Notes: generated by a model not told the origin, from the sequence alone. A stretch of DNA of 64,000 bases from Pseudoduganella danionis (GCF_009720775.1 NZ_WNKW01000002.1:248001-312000); one strand, 5' to 3'; counted from the first letter of the stretch, positions 48,418 to 60,912 are shown. Program-made: numbers and translations.

Positions 48418-49709
48418 TGGCTGACCTGAGTATAGAATTCTGCGGGATCAAATCCATCAACCCGTTCTGGCTGGCGTCGGCGCCGCCGACGGATAAAGCC
48501 TACAACGTGGTACGCGCGTTTGAGGCCGGCTGGGGCGGCGTGGTGTGGAAGACGCTGGGTGAAGACCCGGCGGCCGTCAACGTCTCCTCGCGTTATTCTG
48601 CGCATTACGGCAAGAACCGCGAGGTAATAGGCTTTAACAATATCGAGCTGATTACCGACCGTCCGCTGGAAGTGAATCTGCAGGAAATCACCCAGGTGAA
48701 GAAGGACTGGCCGGATCGCGTCATCATCGTTTCGCTGATGCTGCCGTGCGAAGAAAAACTGTGGGCCGATATTCTGCCGAAAGTGGAAGCGACGGGCGCT
48801 GACGGCATCGAACTCAATTTCGGCTGCCCGCACGGTATGCCGGAACGCGGCATGGGCGCGGCAGTAGGGCAGGTGCCCGAGTATGTGGAGATGGTCACGC
48901 GCTGGTGCAAGACGCACAGCAAGCTGCCCGTCATCGTCAAGCTTACGCCGAATATCACCGACATCCGTGCACCGGCCCGTGCTGCCAAGGCTGGTGGTGC
49001 CGATGCCGTTTCGCTGATCAACACCATCAACTCCATCACCCATCTCGATCTCGATCAGATGGTGGCTTTCCCTGTCGTCGGTGGTGCCAGCACGCACGGT
49101 GGCTACTGCGGTTCGGCCGTGAAGCCTATCGCGCTGAACATGGTGGCGGAAATCGCACGTGATCCGGCCACCCGTGGCATTCCTATCTCGGGCATCGGCG
49201 GCATCAGCAACTGGCGTGATGCGGCCGAATTCATGGCGCTAGGTGCGGGCTGTGTGCAGGTCTGTACGGCCGCCATGCTGCATGGCTTCCGCATCGTCGA
49301 ACAGATGAAGGATGGCCTGTCGCGCTGGATGGACGAGAAGGGCTACAGCAGCATCAATGATTTCGTCGGCAAGGCGGTACCGAATACCACGGACTGGAAA
49401 TACCTGAACATGAACTATCAGGTCATTGCCCAGATCAATCAGGATGACTGCATCAAGTGCGGCCGCTGCTATGTGGCTTGCGAGGATACCTCGCACCAGT
49501 CCATCAACCAGCTGATCGATGCTGCCGGTGTGCGTACCTACGAAGTCAATAAGGAAGAATGCGTAGGCTGTAATCTGTGCGAGATCACTTGTCCGGTGCA
49601 GGGCTGCATCACCATGGTGCCGCAGAACACAGGCAAGCCTTATATGAACTGGACGCAGGACCCGCGCAACCCGCGCGCGGAAGCGGTGAAAGCGACTGAA
49701 ACCGCATAG
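48417..49709 (+). CDS. preA: NAD-dependent dihydropyrimidine dehydrogenase, PreA subunit
   Basis: A 430-residue subunit reducing uracil or thymine to the dihydro form. N-terminal FMN barrel of the dihydroorotate dehydrogenase type (NPFWLASAPPTDKAYNVV, NFGCPHGMPERGMG, GGASTHGGYCGSAVKPIAL split) and a C-terminal ferredoxin domain with two 4Fe-4S motifs (CIKCGRCYVAC and CVGCNLCEITCPVQGC). It is coupled to preT by a 1-bp overlap. In anabolic direction the pair could run backwards; with the operon's hydrolases, degradation is favoured. Confidence 0.96.
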   Translation: MADLSIEFCGIKSINPFWLASAPPTDKAYNVVRAFEAGWGGVVWKTLGEDPAAVNVSSRYSAHYGKNREVIGFNNIELITDRPLEVNLQEITQVKKDWPDRVIIVSLMLPCEEKLWADILPKVEATGADGIELNFGCPHGMPERGMGAAVGQVPEYVEMVTRWCKTHSKLPVIVKLTPNITDIRAPARAAKAGGADAVSLINTINSITHLDLDQMVAFPVVGGASTHGGYCGSAVKPIALNMVAEIARDPATRGIPISGIGGISNWRDAAEFMALGAGCVQVCTAAMLHGFRIVEQMKDGLSRWMDEKGYSSINDFVGKAVPNTTDWKYLNMNYQVIAQINQDDCIKCGRCYVACEDTSHQSINQLIDAAGVRTYEVNKEECVGCNLCEITCPVQGCITMVPQNTGKPYMNWTQDPRNPRAEAVKATETA

Positions 49710-49790
49710 GGGCAAAGACTTCAGGAGGCAGTGAGTTAGGTACGAAACTTGCAGCGTTGGCGTATAGTTCAATTTTCTGGAGAATGCCCC

Positions 49791-52683
<2,893 letters not shown>

Positions 52684-52701
52684 TGTTGAAGGAGTAGAGC
52701 G

Positions 52702-53937
52702 ATGAGTGATATGCGGATCAATGGCCAGCGTCTGTGGGACTCGCTGATGGAACTGGCACAGATAGGCGCGACTGCCAAAGGCGGTGTGAAACGTCTGGCG
52801 CTGACGGATCTGGACAAGCAGGGGCGCGACCTCGTGGTGCGCTGGGGCCGCGAGGCAGGCATGTCGATTACGGTTGACCAGATCGGCAATGTGTTCATGC
52901 GGCGCGAAGGCACTAACAATGCGCTGCCGCCTGTGATGACGGGCAGCCATATCGACACCCAGCCGACCGGTGGCAAATTCGATGGCAACTATGGCGTGCT
53001 GGCCGGACTCGAAGTGGTGCGTACGCTGAATGACTTGAACATCCGTACGGAAGCGCCCATCGAAGTCGCGTTCTGGACCAACGAAGAAGGTTCGCGCTTC
53101 GTGCCGGTGATGATGGGTTCCGGCGTGTTCTGCGGTGCCTTCACGCTGGAGACGGCGTATGCCGCGCGCGATACGGAAGGCAAGAGCGTAGGCGAGGAAT
53201 TGGCGCGCATAGGCTACAAGGGCGAGCAGGTGCCGGGCGACCATCCTATCGGCGCCTATTTCGAAACCCATATCGAGCAGGGGCCAGTGCTGGAAGATGC
53301 CGACAAGGTGATAGGTGTAGTGCCTGCCGTGATGGGCCTGTCGTGGTATGACTGCGTGGTGAAGGGCATGGAAGCCCATGCGGGGCCTACGCCCATGGGC
53401 TTGCGCAAGGATGCGCTGCAAGTGGCAACGCGCATCATGCAGCAGGTGGTGGCGATAGCCGACCGCTATCCGCCGTATGGCCGTGGCACGGTGGGCATGG
53501 TGCAAGTGTTCCCCAACAGCCGCAACGTGATTCCGGGCGAGGTGAAGTTCAGCATCGACCTGCGCAATGTGAACGACGAGCTGCTCAACACCATGCACGA
53601 GGAAATGCTGGCGTATATCGAGCAGACCCGCAAGGATACGGGGCTGGAGATTTCCATTGAGCGGGTGTCCTACTATCCGCCTTGCCCCTTCCATCCCGAC
53701 TGCGTGGATGCGGTGCGCAAGGCCACGGCCAAGCTGGGCTACTCCACCATGGATGTGGTGTCCGGCGCTGGACATGACGCGATCTATACGGCGCGACTGG
53801 CACCCTCGGGCATGATCTTCGTGCCGTGCAAGGACGGCATCAGCCATAACGAGATCGAGGATGCCAAAGCCGAACATCTGGAAGCGGGCTGCAACGTGCT
53901 GCTGCACGCCATGCTGGAACGGGCGCGCGTGGCGTAA
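52702..53937 (+). CDS. Beta-ureidopropionase / N-carbamoyl amino acid hydrolase (M20 family)
   Basis: A 411-residue zinc hydrolase turning N-carbamoyl-beta-alanine into beta-alanine, CO2 and ammonia. Motifs: GSHIDTQPTGGKFDGNYGV split around the bridging Asp, FWTNEEGSRF with catalytic Glu pair, ETHIEQGP, GMEAHAGPTPM and SGAGHDAIY. These are the hydantoin utilisation protein C signatures. Last gene of the operon; its beta-alanine product returns to the transaminase encoded by the first gene. A large hairpin follows. Confidence 0.94.
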   Translation: MSDMRINGQRLWDSLMELAQIGATAKGGVKRLALTDLDKQGRDLVVRWGREAGMSITVDQIGNVFMRREGTNNALPPVMTGSHIDTQPTGGKFDGNYGVLAGLEVVRTLNDLNIRTEAPIEVAFWTNEEGSRFVPVMMGSGVFCGAFTLETAYAARDTEGKSVGEELARIGYKGEQVPGDHPIGAYFETHIEQGPVLEDADKVIGVVPAVMGLSWYDCVVKGMEAHAGPTPMGLRKDALQVATRIMQQVVAIADRYPPYGRGTVGMVQVFPNSRNVIPGEVKFSIDLRNVNDELLNTMHEEMLAYIEQTRKDTGLEISIERVSYYPPCPFHPDCVDAVRKATAKLGYSTMDVVSGAGHDAIYTARLAPSGMIFVPCKDGISHNEIEDAKAEHLEAGCNVLLHAMLERARVA

Positions 53938-53943
53938 ATGGCG

Positions 53944-53978
53944 AGCCGCTGCCCCGCAGTGATGCGGGTTCAGCGGCT
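53944..53978. terminator. Hairpin between convergent operons
   Basis: Outer arms AGCCGCTG / CAGCGGCT and inner arms CCCGCA-GTGA-TGCGGG give a long GC-rich structure between the stop codons of the ureidopropionase and UraD-AllC genes. No T-run, so termination may be bidirectional but imperfect. Confidence 0.5.
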
Positions 53979-53985
53979 GGGGGTA

Positions 53986-55749
53986 TTACTGATAATTGCG
54001 CAGGAAGTCCAGCAGTACCTGCGACGCCAGTTCTGCATCGTCCGCCGTCATGGTTTCCAGCGGGTTGTGGCTGATGCCGCCATTGCCGCAGCGCGTGAAC
54101 AGCATGGCCACATCGGTGATGGCCGCCATGGCCATGGCATCATGTCCCGCACCGGACAGCAGATCGAAGCGCGGCAAGCCCGCGCGTTCCACCGCAGCGC
54201 CCAGTTGCTGCATCAGGCGCGGTGCGCACGGCACGGCTGCCACATCGACGATAGATTCCAGCGTGAATTCGATCTGGCGCTCTGCACAGATGCGCGCTAT
54301 CCCTTGCTTGATATCGTTGACCGCTGCCAGCCGCACGGCGTCATCGGCCGCGCGGATATCCAGCGACAGACGGCAGACACCGGGCACCACGTTGACCGAG
54401 CCGTTTGGTACGTGCAACTGTCCCACTGTTCCCACCAGTGCCAGCGCCTGCGTGCAGCGCTGCTCCACCAGCAGCACGATTTCGGCGGCAGCAGCGGCAG
54501 CGTCCTTGCGCATATTCATAGGCGTAGTGCCGGCATGGCTGGCCAGTCCCGTCAGCTCGACCAGATAGCGCGAGCTACCGGCAATCGCGCTGACTACGCC
54601 CAGCGGCAGGTCGTGTTCCAGCAGCACAGGCCCTTGTTCAATATGGACTTCCACAAACGCCAGTAGCTTGGCCGGATCGCGAGCAATGGCGGCGATGGCA
54701 TGCACATCATGGCCGGCCGCGTTGATCGCGTCGCGCATGGTTACGCCATCGGCATCGGTCTGGTCCAGCAGGGCCGGATCGAAGCGGCCCGTGATGGCAT
54801 TACTGCCGAGGAAGGTACTGCGGAAGCGCACGCCTTCCTCTTCCGCGAAGCCCACTACTTCGAGGTGGTAGGGCAGGCGTTCGCCGCGCTGGTGCAGATG
54901 CTGTACCACGGCGATAGGCAGCAGAATGCCTAGCCGGCCATCGTATTTGCCGCCGTTGCGCACGGTGTCGTAGTGCGAGCCTGTCATCAGCGTCGGGGCG
55001 TCGGCATCGGCGGCGCGGTACACGCCTACCACGTTGCCAATCGCATCGATGCACGCTTCCATGCCGGCCTGCTGCATCCATGCCAGCAACTGGGCAGCGG
55101 TTTGCTGGTGCGCCGGCGTCAGGTAGGCGCAGGTGAGGTCGAAGTCCTGGTCGCCGCTGTTGTCGGCGTCGCTGATGGCGCCTATCTGTTCGCTCCACTG
55201 CATGACCTGCGGGCCGAAGGCCAGCGTTACACCTAGCAGGTCGTTGATGCGTAACTCGGCGATGCGTTTAATCTGGCGCAGGCACTCGGCGATTTCATCG
55301 GCGCGCTGGTTTTTCAGGCGGCGGCTAAAGGTCGCGATAATCGCGCGCCGCGTCAGGCCCTGTCCGTCCGGCCCTTTGACGGCGAGGATGAAGGGGAAAC
55401 CGAAGCGGGCGTTGTAGTCGGCATTGAGCTGGTGCAGGGTGGCGAATTCTTCGGCGCTGCACAGGTGCAGGCCGGATTTGGCCTGTTCATGCGTCGATTC
55501 AGCCGTGAGCTGGCCGCTGATGGCTGCCTTGCCCGCCAGTTCGGGGTGGGCACGGATCAGGCCTAGCTGTTCATCCAGCGTGGCGTTGCTGACGACGGCC
55601 TGCAAGGCCTGTTTGAGTGCCGTGACGCTAGCGAACGGGCGCGCAGCGGCAGCCCGCTCCGGTATCCATGGCGAGTGTTCGTAGATGCCGCGCAGGCGGT
55701 CGATAAAGCTGGCGGTATCGCAGCTATTCAGTTCGGAGAGTGTGGTCAT
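53986..55749 (-). CDS. Fused OHCU decarboxylase and allantoate amidohydrolase (UraD-AllC)
   Basis: A 587-residue bifunctional protein. Residues 1-172 are an OHCU decarboxylase (SWIPE-like region HSPWIPERAA, catalytic His in IRAHPELAG, GFPFILAVKG), making S-allantoin. Residues 175-587 are an allantoate amidohydrolase of the M20 family: TGSHYDTVRNGGKYDG, FAEEEGVRF, EVHIEQGP, GLASHAGTTPMN and SGAGHDAMAM. It releases ammonia from allantoate. The steps joined are not consecutive (allantoinase comes between). No frameshift or linker stop is seen, so it is a true fusion. Convergent with the pyrimidine operon. Confidence 0.94.
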   Translation of the reverse strand: MTTLSELNSCDTASFIDRLRGIYEHSPWIPERAAAARPFASVTALKQALQAVVSNATLDEQLGLIRAHPELAGKAAISGQLTAESTHEQAKSGLHLCSAEEFATLHQLNADYNARFGFPFILAVKGPDGQGLTRRAIIATFSRRLKNQRADEIAECLRQIKRIAELRINDLLGVTLAFGPQVMQWSEQIGAISDADNSGDQDFDLTCAYLTPAHQQTAAQLLAWMQQAGMEACIDAIGNVVGVYRAADADAPTLMTGSHYDTVRNGGKYDGRLGILLPIAVVQHLHQRGERLPYHLEVVGFAEEEGVRFRSTFLGSNAITGRFDPALLDQTDADGVTMRDAINAAGHDVHAIAAIARDPAKLLAFVEVHIEQGPVLLEHDLPLGVVSAIAGSSRYLVELTGLASHAGTTPMNMRKDAAAAAAEIVLLVEQRCTQALALVGTVGQLHVPNGSVNVVPGVCRLSLDIRAADDAVRLAAVNDIKQGIARICAERQIEFTLESIVDVAAVPCAPRLMQQLGAAVERAGLPRFDLLSGAGHDAMAMAAITDVAMLFTRCGNGGISHNPLETMTADDAELASQVLLDFLRNYQ

Positions 55750-55831
55750 AGCCTAGTGTAGCCTTTCCATGCTGCGCTGGTATATGTCTACCTGCCTAGC
55801 GTTTATAAGCGGGTGCTTACTTCACGTGAGC

Positions 55832-56767
55832 CTATTTCACCAATGCCTTGGCCGCTGCCGATACCTGCTCGCGCAGCCATTTGTGTTCGGGCGCCTGATG
55901 CACGCGTTCATGCCATAGCTGGTAGAAGCGCATGGCAGGGAATTTGACGGGTACCGTAAAGCTCTTCAGTGGCATGCTGCGTTCGTAGAAGCGTACGAAC
56001 TGGCGGCCTGTGGTCAGCACCAGATCGGTCTGGGTCAGCATGTAGGGGATCAGGCCGAAGTAGGCTGATTCCACCGCGACGTTGCGCTGCAGGCCTTGGG
56101 TTTCGAGGAAGGCGTCGATTACGCCCTGATAGCCGGGCAGCATCTGGGTTGGCGCCACATGGGGCAGTGCCAGATACTCGTTGAGCGTCATGGCGTCGCT
56201 GGCCGTGCGCAGCGCGTACGGGCAGTCCGCGCGCATGACGCAGATGATGGGGTCCTCGAATAGCTTGGACATGTGCAGGTGGGCCGGCGGTTCTTCCCAG
56301 TTGGCGATGACCAGATCCATGTCGCCATCGGACAGCAGGCGCACATAATCCACGCCTGGACCCAGACTGTGGATTTTCACGCGGCTGTTGGGCGAGCCTC
56401 GGCGCAGCAGGGCCACCAGATTGGGCAGGAACTGGCTATCCAGATAGTCCGGGGCGGCGATGTGGAAGGTGCGCGCTTCTTCCTGCGGCTGGAAGGGCTG
56501 CTTTTTGAGGAACAGGTTTTCCGTTTCGTCGAGGATGCGTTTGGCCGGTGCCAGCAGGCTTTCGCCATGCTGGGTGGGCACCATGCCGCGCGCGCCGCGC
56601 ACCAGCAAAGGGTCGCCCGTCAGCTCGCGCAGCTTGCGCAGCGAAGCCGAGATGGAAGGCTGCGGCTGATTGAGTTTGAGAGCGACGCGTGAAACGTTCT
56701 TCTCCACCAGCAGCAGGTAAAGTATGCGGATCAGATGCAGATCCAGATGTTGCGGCAGGGCGGCCAT
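55832..56767 (-). CDS. LysR-family regulator divergent from puuD
   Basis: A 311-residue regulator. Helix-turn-helix near the N-terminus: LYLLLVEKNVSRVALKLNQPQPSISASLRKLRE in parts, then a periplasmic-binding-like effector domain (about 95-300). Divergent from the urate hydroxylase gene, 133 bp away, the usual position for a LysR activator of purine catabolism. Possible ligands are urate, xanthine or allantoin, all by inference. UraD-AllC lies downstream on the same strand in the reading direction and may not be co-transcribed (82-bp gap). Confidence 0.92.
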   Translation of the reverse strand: MAALPQHLDLHLIRILYLLLVEKNVSRVALKLNQPQPSISASLRKLRELTGDPLLVRGARGMVPTQHGESLLAPAKRILDETENLFLKKQPFQPQEEARTFHIAAPDYLDSQFLPNLVALLRRGSPNSRVKIHSLGPGVDYVRLLSDGDMDLVIANWEEPPAHLHMSKLFEDPIICVMRADCPYALRTASDAMTLNEYLALPHVAPTQMLPGYQGVIDAFLETQGLQRNVAVESAYFGLIPYMLTQTDLVLTTGRQFVRFYERSMPLKSFTVPVKFPAMRFYQLWHERVHQAPEHKWLREQVSAAAKALVK

Positions 56768-56900
56768 GGGCGTTGAAAATCTGATTGTTATACGAAAATG
56801 GATATGTTTAATATACTCTAATGTTCATGTGGTCGTCAGCAAATCCGTTTATCTTCTGTAAATTAGCCACAGTGCCGTTTAAAAAAAACCGAAAGCATTC
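56768..56900. promoter_or_regulatory. LysR-puuD divergent promoter region
   Basis: A 133-bp A/T-rich region. On the plus strand, TATACT (56812-56817) or TAATAT (56809-56814, with TTGTTA 18 bp upstream) are -10 candidates. ATAT-N5-ATAT and TATAC/GATAT partial symmetry between 56788 and 56816 may bind the LysR protein. None is decisive. Confidence 0.4.
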
Positions 56901-58115
56901 ATGGAACTCATCGACTATCTGATCCCGTATGGCCTCGAGTGGCTGAACCTGATCGTGCGCTGGCTGCACGTCATCACCGGCATTGCATGGATAGGCGCCT
57001 CGTTCTATTTCGTCTGGCTGGATAACTCGATTCGTCCGCCTGCGCCCGGTTCCGAGCTGGCCAGGAAGGGTGTGTCCGGTGAACTGTGGGCCGTGCATGG
57101 CGGTGGCTTCTACAACCCGCAAAAATATCTGGTGGCACCGGCCGAACTGCCCAAGGAACTGCACTGGTTCAAATGGGAGGCTTACACCACGTGGCTGTCC
57201 GGCATCGCGCTGCTGACCATCGCCTACTACTTCAATGCGCAGGCCATGCTGGTGGATAAATCCGTGGCGGATCTGAGCAGCCTGCAGGCCATAGGCATAG
57301 GCGTGGGTACGCTGGTGGTGGGGTGGACGGTGTACGACCTGCTGTGCCGTTCACCGCTGGGCAAGCATGATCTGTGGTTCGGCATCGTGATCTTCTGCCT
57401 GATCGTGGCGGCTGCATATGGCCTGACCCATGTACTGAGCGGTCGCGCCGCCTACATCCACGTGGGCGCACTGATCGGCACCATCATGGTGGGTAATGTG
57501 CTGATGCTGATTATTCCGGGTCAGCGCAAGATGGTGGAAGCCATGTCGGCTGGCCGCCTGCCCGATCCCATACATGGCCAGAAGGCCAAGCAGCGCAGCG
57601 TGCACAATAACTACTTCACGCTGCCCGTGCTGTTCATCATGATCAGCAACCACTACGCCATGACTTACCGCCATGAGCAGGCCTGGCTGGTGCTGGCCTT
57701 TATCATGGCTGCTGGCGTGAGCATCCGTCACTTCTTCAACCTGCGCCACAAAGGCCGTGTCGAATGGCGCTATCCGCTGCTCGGCATCGCGCTGCTGCTG
57801 GCCGTGGCGGTGGCGATCGCACCGGCCCGTCCGAAAGCTGTGGCGGTAGCCGATCCGGCAGCGCAGATGAACAAGGTGGCGGCCATCGTGGCGCTGCGCT
57901 GCGTGTCCTGCCACTCGGCCCAGCCGACCCAGCCCGGCTTTGCCACGGCGCCTGCGGGTGTAGCGCTGGACCAGCCGGAACAGATACGCCAGAACGCGGA
58001 AAAAATTTACAAGCAGGCGGTGCAACTGAAAGCCATGCCGCTGGCTAACCTGACCAATATGACCGAGGCCGAACGGGCGCAGATTGCGCTGTGGTTCGAG
58101 TCCGGTGCCAAGTGA
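56901..58115 (+). CDS. puuD: Urate hydroxylase PuuD (membrane urate oxidase with cytochrome c domain)
   Basis: A 404-residue protein that oxidises urate to 5-hydroxyisourate. Residues 1-300 form the membrane urate-oxidase domain, with about eight hydrophobic segments and conserved RWLHVITGIAWIGASFYFVWLD in parts, HGGGFYNPQKY and HNNYFTLPVLFIMIS. The C-terminal cytochrome c domain has haem motif C334-VS-C337-H338. Electrons thus go to the respiratory chain instead of to oxygen as peroxide. Needs UraH and UraD next; UraD is encoded nearby as a fusion, UraH is not in the window. Confidence 0.95.
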   Translation: MELIDYLIPYGLEWLNLIVRWLHVITGIAWIGASFYFVWLDNSIRPPAPGSELARKGVSGELWAVHGGGFYNPQKYLVAPAELPKELHWFKWEAYTTWLSGIALLTIAYYFNAQAMLVDKSVADLSSLQAIGIGVGTLVVGWTVYDLLCRSPLGKHDLWFGIVIFCLIVAAAYGLTHVLSGRAAYIHVGALIGTIMVGNVLMLIIPGQRKMVEAMSAGRLPDPIHGQKAKQRSVHNNYFTLPVLFIMISNHYAMTYRHEQAWLVLAFIMAAGVSIRHFFNLRHKGRVEWRYPLLGIALLLAVAVAIAPARPKAVAVADPAAQMNKVAAIVALRCVSCHSAQPTQPGFATAPAGVALDQPEQIRQNAEKIYKQAVQLKAMPLANLTNMTEAERAQIALWFESGAK

Positions 58116-58125
58116 GAGCCTGAAT

Positions 58126-59376
58126 ATGAGTAACGCGATGAGTAGCGCGAAACAGCAACTGGCGCAGTGGATAGACGCGCATTTCGATGAAGAAGTGGGC
58201 GTGCTGCAGCAATTGCTGCGCGTGCCGACCGATACCCCGCCCGGTAACAATGCGCCGCATGCCGAGATGGTGGCACAACTGGTCAGCGCCTATGGCTGGA
58301 ACGCCGAGCAGCATGCTGTGCCGGCCCAGCAGGTGCAGGACTACGGCATGCAGAGCATCACCAACCTGATCGTGCGCCGTCCGTACAGCGAGGAAGGTCC
58401 GACGCTGGCGCTGAATGCCCACGGCGATGTGGTGCCGCCCGGTGATAACTGGACCTATCCGCCGTATGGCGGCGTGGTGGAGAATGGCTATATCTATGGC
58501 CGCGCTGCCGCTGTGTCGAAATGCGATTTCGCTACCTATATTTTTGCCACGCGTGCGCTGGAGGCACTGGGCCTGCCACTCAAAGGCAAGCTGGAACTGC
58601 ATTTCACCTACGATGAAGAATTCGGTGGCCTGCTGGGGCCGGGCTGGCTGCTGGAACAGCAGCTGACCAAGCCTGATTACGTGATCGCTGCGGGCTTCAG
58701 TTACAACATCGTCACGGCGCATAACGCCTGTCTGCAATTGGAAATCACCGTGCACGGCAAGTCCGGCCATGGCGCCATGCCGGAAACGGGGCATGACGCG
58801 CTGCAGGCGGCCACGCGCATTTTGAATGCGATCTATGACCAGTTGCCCGAGCTGAAAAAGATTAAGTCCAAAGTGCCCGGTATCGATAGCCCGACCATGC
58901 TGGTGGGCCGCATCGATGGCGGCACCAACACCAATGTGGTGCCTGGCAAAGTGGTGCTGAAGATGGACCGCCGCATGATTCCCGAAGAAGATCCGGTGCA
59001 GGTCGAGGCACAGGTGCGTGCCCTGATCGAACAGGCCGTGCAGGGGCTGCCCGGCATCCATATCGAGATCAAGCGCCTGCTGCTGTCGCACGCGCTGCGC
59101 GAACTGCCTGGCACGGCCACGCTGGTGAGCAGCCTGCAGCAGAATGCACTGGCAGTGATGGGCGAGCAGATTCCGGCGCAGGGCACGCCGCTGTATGCGG
59201 ATGCACGCCTGTATGGTGAACACGGGATTCCTGCCGTGCTGTATGGCGCCGGCCCGCGTACGGTGCCGGAATCGAACGCCAAGAAGGCCGATGAGCGGCT
59301 GCTGCTGGAAGACCTGCGCAAGGCCACCAAAGTAGTAGCGTTCACGCTGCTGGATATGCTGGCACCCTCACTTTAA
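58126..59376 (+). CDS. M20-family metallohydrolase co-transcribed with puuD, substrate unknown
   Basis: A 416-residue ArgE/DapE/ACY1-type hydrolase. Start ATG 58126, 10 bp after the puuD stop. Dizinc motifs: LNAHGDVVPPG, GRAAAVSKCD, catalytic Glu pair in YDEEFGG, the dimerisation insert (GKSGHGAMPETGHDAL) and YADARLYGEHGIPAVLYG. It is distinct from the two carbamoyl/ureide M20 enzymes in the window. Close linkage to puuD suggests a ureide or acyl-amino substrate from purine breakdown, but a peptidase role is equally open. Confidence 0.85.
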   Translation: MSNAMSSAKQQLAQWIDAHFDEEVGVLQQLLRVPTDTPPGNNAPHAEMVAQLVSAYGWNAEQHAVPAQQVQDYGMQSITNLIVRRPYSEEGPTLALNAHGDVVPPGDNWTYPPYGGVVENGYIYGRAAAVSKCDFATYIFATRALEALGLPLKGKLELHFTYDEEFGGLLGPGWLLEQQLTKPDYVIAAGFSYNIVTAHNACLQLEITVHGKSGHGAMPETGHDALQAATRILNAIYDQLPELKKIKSKVPGIDSPTMLVGRIDGGTNTNVVPGKVVLKMDRRMIPEEDPVQVEAQVRALIEQAVQGLPGIHIEIKRLLLSHALRELPGTATLVSSLQQNALAVMGEQIPAQGTPLYADARLYGEHGIPAVLYGAGPRTVPESNAKKADERLLLEDLRKATKVVAFTLLDMLAPSL

Positions 59377-60087
59377 TTCGTAATAGGTCCGGCGCAACTG
59401 CGCCGGTACGCCGCGCGCCTGCATCCGTCTGGCCGTTTCGGCCAGCGGCAACGCCAGCTCGCCACGATCCTTGTGCAGATAAAGGTAGAGTGGCAAATCT
59501 TCTATCGAGGCGCTGGTGTAGCCCTGCTTGAGCAGGCGGCGCGCATCGCCGGTAAGACCACCCACATCGAACACGCAGGCTTCGCTGCGCTGGGCCAGCA
59601 CCACTTGCAGGCAGGCGTCTTCGCTTTGCACATCATGCAGCTGCAGCGACGGTACCAGCTGTTCTAGCCGCTGCTGGTAGAGGAAGATGCCACGCTTGTA
59701 GCTGACAGTGCGGGCAAAGTAGGTCAACGATTGCCAGCTGCTGATGGTGAACGGCGTGCGCGTGAAGATGCGGGTCTGGACCACGTTGAACGGTTCTTCC
59801 ACCCGCACATAGTCCGGATGTTTGAGGCCATAGCCTTTGACCCGGCCGATTTCGCCATCCAGCTTGCCGATCGCAAGCAATGCCTCGGAGCGTCGCCCCG
59901 GCAGGCTGCGCAGCGCGCAATTTAGCTTGTTTTCAGCGCACAGCTGCTGCAGATAATCGCGGGCGTAATGAAAGGACGCTGAATGGGCATCGTGGGTGGT
60001 GCCGAATACCAGTTCCGTCTGCGCATGGGCCAGTGCCGACGTTTCCAGCAGGGTCGTCGCAAGCAGCACAGCGAAAAAACGCAGCAT
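59368..60087 (-). CDS. Periplasmic solute-binding-like protein (SBP type 3 fold)
   Basis: About 239 residues from ATG 60087, with GAGGTG upstream. Signal peptide ends ALAHA. Contains LVFGTTHDAHSASFHYARDYLQQL and RRSEALLAIGKLDGEIGRV, typical of orphan type-3 binding-protein-like proteins with no ABC partner. Same broad class as the product of 8520-9413 and of many lineage-specific copies. Overlaps the M20 gene end by 9 bp, convergent. Ligand unknown. Confidence 0.65.
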   Translation of the reverse strand: MLRFFAVLLATTLLETSALAHAQTELVFGTTHDAHSASFHYARDYLQQLCAENKLNCALRSLPGRRSEALLAIGKLDGEIGRVKGYGLKHPDYVRVEEPFNVVQTRIFTRTPFTISSWQSLTYFARTVSYKRGIFLYQQRLEQLVPSLQLHDVQSEDACLQVVLAQRSEACVFDVGGLTGDARRLLKQGYTSASIEDLPLYLYLHKDRGELALPLAETARRMQARGVPAQLRRTYYELK

Positions 60088-60207
60088 GGGCACCTCGTCG
60101 GTCGGAATCAGCACGACAGTTTTACCGTAAAAGTAAAACTATTCATTTGATGAATTATAGGCTGGGCGGTAAGCTGATGGCTGTTTAGATCTGAAGCCGG
60201 AAGCGAA

Positions 60208-60912
60208 ATGGGACAAATTCATCTGGTGCGCCACGGGCAGGCCTCGTTTGGCAGCGCTAATTACGACCAGTTGTCGACGCTGGGTTACGAGCAATCGCGC
60301 CTGCTGGGGCAGTGGTATGCGAGCCGCAAGCAGACGTTTCATCGCGTGATCGTAGGCGGCATGGAGCGCCACCAGCAGACGGCCGACGCCTGTCTGGCCG
60401 AACTGCCCAAGACTCTGTTGCCTGAAGGGGAATGGCAGCATGATCCCGGCTTCGCCGAATTCGACCACCATCAAGTGATGCTGCGCCATTGTCCCGAGTT
60501 TGGCGATCTGGCCATGTTCAAGCAGATGCTGGCCCGCCACGAGCAGCCGCAGCGCGCGCTCGAACATATGTTCCGTGCTGCTGTGCAGCGCTGGATGAGC
60601 GGCTGGCATGACGACGATTACAGCGAAGCCTGGCCGGCTTTCCGTCGCCGTACCATTGCGGCGCTGGAGCGGCTCGATGGCGAGCATAGCAAGCAAAGCA
60701 CCATCGTTTTCACTTCGGGTGGTGTGATCGCCACGCTGATGCAGCATCTGCTAGGGCTGCAGGATTATCAGGTGATGGAGATGATGTGGACGCTGGTGAA
60801 TGGTTCCGTGACCAAGCTGCTGCAGCGGCCCGGCGAATTCAGCGTCAGCTATCTGAATAACTATGCCCACCTCGAATGGCTGGGGCCACCGGGCACCGTC
60901 ACCTACCGCTAA
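60208..60912 (+). CDS. Histidine phosphatase family protein
   Basis: A 234-residue phosphoglycerate-mutase-like phosphatase. Catalytic His in HLVRHGQASFG, second Arg/His regions in GGMERHQQTADACL and TSGGVIATLM. GGAAG upstream of ATG 60208. Cytoplasmic, as no signal peptide is seen. Substrate cannot be read from sequence. Confidence 0.88.
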   Translation: MGQIHLVRHGQASFGSANYDQLSTLGYEQSRLLGQWYASRKQTFHRVIVGGMERHQQTADACLAELPKTLLPEGEWQHDPGFAEFDHHQVMLRHCPEFGDLAMFKQMLARHEQPQRALEHMFRAAVQRWMSGWHDDDYSEAWPAFRRRTIAALERLDGEHSKQSTIVFTSGGVIATLMQHLLGLQDYQVMEMMWTLVNGSVTKLLQRPGEFSVSYLNNYAHLEWLGPPGTVTYR

